Below are positions 60,823 through 64,000 of a DNA stretch of 64,000 nucleotides, piece after piece. The notes beneath the pieces are model-generated. The model searched no databases, was not told where the DNA came from, and saw only the letters and a program-made list of their open reading frames with translations. Origin of the DNA: Hydractinia symbiolongicarpus (taxonomy: Eukaryota > Cnidaria > Hydrozoa > Anthoathecata > Hydractiniidae); NCBI RefSeq assembly GCF_029227915.1, contig NC_079878.1, forward strand, positions 29,043,501 to 29,107,500. The letters are read 5' to 3'. The position numbers were made by a program, and so were the translations under genes. Within the stretch, counting starts at the first letter, position 1. Each line of letters starts with the position of its first letter.

Positions 60823-63800
60823 GAGTTTACTCCCTGCGTATTTTCTTTGTATACTTTTGACTATACGGGCCGAGTCCGGGATTAACGGGAAATCGCGGGT
60901 TTTTGTTTGCCGGCGATTAAACTTCTTATATTTAGCGTCTCATCAAAAATGAAAACAATTTTGAAAACTACAAGTCTCACGCGTTTTAGTGGTGAAAAGA
61001 TAATTTAAAAAATCGTTCTGGAAATGAGTTTACTCACAGGGTACTTTCTTTGTATATACTCGACTATACGGGCCAAGCCCGGGATTTACGGGAAATCGCG
61101 GGTTTTTGTTTGCCGGCGATTAAACTTTTTATATTCAGCGTCTCATCAAAAATGAAAACATTTTTGAAAACTACAAGTCTCATGCGTTTTAGTAGTGAAA
61201 AAGTAATTTAAAAAATCGTTCGGGAAATGAGTTTACTCCGTGGGTACTTTCTTTTGTATACTTTTGACTATACGGGCCGAGTCCGGGATTTACGGGAAAT
61301 TGCGGGTTTTCGTTTGCCGGCGATTAAACATCTTTTATTCAGCGTCTCATCAAAAATGAAACCATTTTTGAAAACTACAAGTCTCATGCGTTTTAGTGGT
61401 GAAAAGATAATTTAAAAAATCGTTCTGGAAATGAGTTTACTCCCTGCGTATTTTCTTTGTATACTTTTGACTATACGGGCCGAGTACGGGATTAACGGGA
61501 AATCGCAGGTTTTTGTTTGCCGGCGATTAAACTTCTTATATTCAGCGTCTCATCAAAAATAAAAACATTTTTGAAAACTACAAGTCTCACGCGTTTTAGT
61601 GGTGAAAAGATAATTTAAAAAATCGTTCTGGAAATGAGTTTACTCACAGGGTACTTTCTTTGTATATACTCGACTATACGGGCCAAGCCCAGGATTTACG
61701 GGAAATCGCGGGTTTTTGTTTGCCGGCGATTAAACTTGTTATATTCAGCGTCTCATCAAAAATGAAAACATTTTTGAAAACTACAAGTCTCATGCGTTTC
61801 AGTGGTGAAAAAATAATTTAAAAAATCGTTCGGGAAATGAGTTTACTCCCTGGGTACTTTCTTTGTATACTTTTGACTATACGGGCCGAGTCCGGGATTT
61901 ACGGGAAATTGCAGGTTTTCGTTTGCCGGCGATTAAACATCTTTTATTCAGCGTCTCATCAAAAATGAAAACATTTTTGAAAACTACAAGTCTCATGCGT
62001 TTTAGTGGTGAAAAGATAATTTAAAAAATCGTTCTGGAAATGAGTTTACTCACAGGGTACTTTCTTTGTATATACTCGACTATACGGGCCAAGCCCGGGA
62101 TTTACGGGAAATCGCGGGTTTTTGTTTGCCGGCGATTAAACTTCTTATATTCAGCGTCTCATCAAAAATGAAAACATTTTTGAAAACTACAAGTCTCATG
62201 CGATTTAGTGGTGAAACAATAATTTAAAAAATCGTTCGGGAAATGAGTTTACTCCCTGCGTATTTTCTTTGTATACTTTTGACTATACGGGCCGAGTCCG
62301 GGATTTACGGGAAATTGCGGGTTTTCGTTTGCCGGCGATTAAACATCTTTTATTCAGCGTCTCATCAAAAATGAAAACATTTTTGAAAACTACAAGTCTC
62401 ATGCGTTTTAGTGGTGAAAAGATAATTTAAAAAATCGTTCTGGAAATGAGTTTACTCCCTGCGTATTTTCTTTGTATACTTTTGACTATACGGGCCGAGT
62501 CCGGGATTAACGGGAAATCGCGGGTTTTTGTTTGCCGGCGATTAAACTTCTTATATTTAGCGTCTCATCAAAAATGAAAACAATTTTGAAAACTACAAGT
62601 CTCACGCGTTTTAGTGGTGAAAAAATAATTTAAAAAATCGTTCTGGAAATGAGTTTACTCACAGGGTACTTTCTTTGTATATACTCGACTATACGGGCCA
62701 AGCCCGGGATTTACGGGAAATCGCGGGTTTTTGTTTGCCGGCGATTAAACTTTTTATATTCAGCGTCTCATCAAAAATGAAAACATTTTTGAAAACTACA
62801 AGTCTCATGCGTTTTAGTAGTGAAAAAGTAATTTAAAAAATCGTTCGGGAAATGAGTTTACTCCGTGGGTACTTTCTTTTGTATACTTTTGACTATACGG
62901 GCCGAGTCCGGGATTTACGGGAAATTGCGGGTTTTCGTTTGCCGGCGATTAAACATCTTTTATTCAGCGTCTCATCAAAAATGAAAACATTTTTGAAAAC
63001 TACAAGTCTCATGCGTTTTAGTGGTGAAAAGATAATTTAAAAAATCGTTCTGGAAATGAGTTTACTCCCTGCGTATTTTCTTTGTATACTTTTGACTATA
63101 CGGGCCGAGTCCGGGATTAACGGGAAATCGCAGGTTTTTGTTTGCCGGCGATTAAACTTCTTATATTCAGCGTCTCATCAAAAATGAAAACATTTTTGAA
63201 AACTACAAGTCTCACGCGTTTTAGTGGTGAAAAGATAATTTAAAAAATCGTTCTGGAAATGAGTTTACTCACAGGGTACTTTCTTTGTATATACTCGACT
63301 ATACGGGCCAAGCCCGGGATTTACGGGAAATCGCGGGTTTTTGTTTGCCGGCGATTAAACTTCTTATATTCAGCGTCTCATCAAAAATGAAAACATTTTT
63401 AAAAACTACAAGTCTCATGCGTTTCAGTGGTGAAAAAATAATTTAAAAAATCGTTCGGGAAATGAGTTTACTCCCTGGGTATTTTCTTTGTATACTTTTG
63501 ACTATACGGGCCGAGTCCGGGATTTACGGGAAATTGCAGGTTTTCGTTTGCCGGCGATTAAACATCTTTTATTCAGCGTCTCATCAAAAATGAAAACATT
63601 TTTGAAAACTACAAGTCTCATGCGTTTTAGTGGTGAAAAGATAATTTAAAAAATTGTTCTGGAAATGAGTTTACTCCCTGCGTATTTTCTTTGTATACTT
63701 TTGACTATACGGGCCGAGTCCGGGATTAACGGGAAATCGCGGGTTTTTGTTTGCCGGCGATTAAACTTCTTATATTCAGCGTCTCATCAAAAATGAAAAC

Positions 63801-64000
63801 ATTTTTAAAAACTACAAGTCTCACGCGTTTTAGTGGTGAAAAGATAATTTAAAAAATCGTTCTGGAAATGAGTTTACTCCCTGCGTATTTTCTTTGTATA
63901 CTTTTGACTATACGGGCCGAGTCCGGGATTTACGGGAAATTGCGGGTTTTCGTTTGCCGGCGATTAAACATCTTTTATTCAGCGTCTCATCAAAAATGAA
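60823..64000 (+). repeat. 8-monomer higher-order repeat (1625 bp), running off the window
   Basis: Copy 1 is 60823-62447 and copy 2 is 62448 to at least 64000. The 8x203+1 offset reflects a shared added T (TACTTTCTTTTGTATAC, near 61254 and 62880). Other shared markers are AAACTTTTTATATTC, GTAGTGAAAAAGTAATTT, ACTCCGTGGG, CTCACGCG, AAACAATTTTG and TTGCAGGTTTTCG. The seventh monomer differs between copies: C-like with GAAACAATAATTT at 62042, D-like at 63667. The added base also lengthens a chance open frame to 62 codons at 61227 and 62852. Confidence 0.85.

Larger units (their letters stand above)
1..64000 (+). repeat. Satellite DNA array, ~203-bp monomer, about 315 head-to-tail copies
   Basis: The same unit recurs through the whole window. 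Landmarks such as GAGTTTACTC, GTTTGCCGGCGATTAAAC and ATAATTTAAAAAATCG return every 203 bp, with rare copies of 202, 204, 206 or 191 bp. All copies share one orientation and no unrelated sequence interrupts them. The window opens at about monomer position 10 and closes at about position 132, so the array continues on both sides. Monomers of different subtype look roughly 90% identical, while copies at the same place in a higher-order repeat are about 98-99.9% identical. Because 203 is not a multiple of 3, any reading frame shifts at each copy boundary, which argues against coding. The array is presumed to be eukaryotic heterochromatin; the satellite family is not one I recognise. Confidence 0.98.

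Noticed and set aside
1-64000. CRISPR array
   Set aside because: The repeat unit is 203 bp with no short constant repeat separated by unrelated spacers; the regions between conserved words are themselves repeated. No cas-like gene is present.
1-64000. Ribosomal spacer, tRNA or other RNA gene array
   Set aside because: I found no tRNA box A/B arrangement, 5S-like internal promoter or rRNA core sequence in the monomer, and the T runs are not placed as pol III terminators after any such element. A satellite transcript cannot be excluded but is not shown by sequence.
1-64000. Telomeric repeat or short microsatellite component
   Set aside because: There are no TTAGGG-, TTAGG- or TTTAGGG-type runs. 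The only simple runs are A/T tracts of 5-12 bp inside the monomer.
1-64000. Assembly artefact as an explanation for the repeats
   Set aside because: Copies of each block differ by private substitutions and indels in a nested pattern, and block lengths vary, which does not look like simple contig duplication. The most nearly identical pairs (2.9 kb at 53.4/57.9 kb and the 1420-bp pair) still deserve read-depth checks.

Overview
The whole window is one uninterrupted satellite DNA array. A monomer of about 203 bp (about 38% G+C) is repeated head to tail roughly 315 times, always in the same orientation, from the first base to the last. I found no single-copy sequence, transposon, RNA gene, CRISPR array or credible protein gene. 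An array this long and homogeneous points to constitutive heterochromatin (centromeric, pericentromeric or subtelomeric) of a eukaryote. I do not recognise the monomer family, so I cannot name the organism. The monomer keeps about 13 CpGs where base composition predicts about 7. That argues weakly against a genome with heavy CpG methylation and decay.

Monomer numbering used here: position 1 is the G of GAGTTTACTC, and position 203 is the T just before the next copy. Positions 41-95 are G+C-rich, with CGGG motifs about one helical turn apart. Positions 94-190 are A/T-rich and contain a short dyad at 121-142. Several monomer subtypes (called A, B, C and D here) are defined by linked variants at positions 11-17, 27-37, 49-55, 61-64, 81-82, 101-113 and 136-140. 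They are interleaved in ordered series that form higher-order repeats (HORs).

Layout: 1-4251, a 9- then 8-monomer HOR; 4861-8314, a 6-7-monomer HOR; 7909-16028, a 22-monomer (4466 bp) tandem duplication with 4-monomer (812 bp) HORs nested inside it; 16029-23.3 kb, a truncated further copy passing into 5-, 6- and 9-monomer HORs; 24759-46.0 kb, a superblock of about 6 kb present three times, the first two copies each carrying the same 77-bp inverted insertion; 41962-44600, a 7-monomer HOR inside the third superblock; 47239-50078, a 1420-bp tandem duplication; 50485-53.5 kb, a 1623-bp HOR with another copy at 56.37-57.6 kb; 53.44-56.35 kb duplicated almost perfectly at 57.90-60.82 kb; 60823-64000, a 1625-bp HOR that runs off the window. 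The stretches 4252-4860, 23.3-24.7 kb and 46.0-47.2 kb hold ordinary monomers that I could not assign to an HOR.

No genes act together here. What the window records is satellite evolution: repeated unequal exchange or replication slippage in whole-monomer steps, small indels that become fixed markers of HOR copies, and one inversion/template-switch event later amplified with its 6-kb surroundings. All comparisons were made by eye, so identities are estimates and block edges are accurate to about one monomer unless an exact junction is given.
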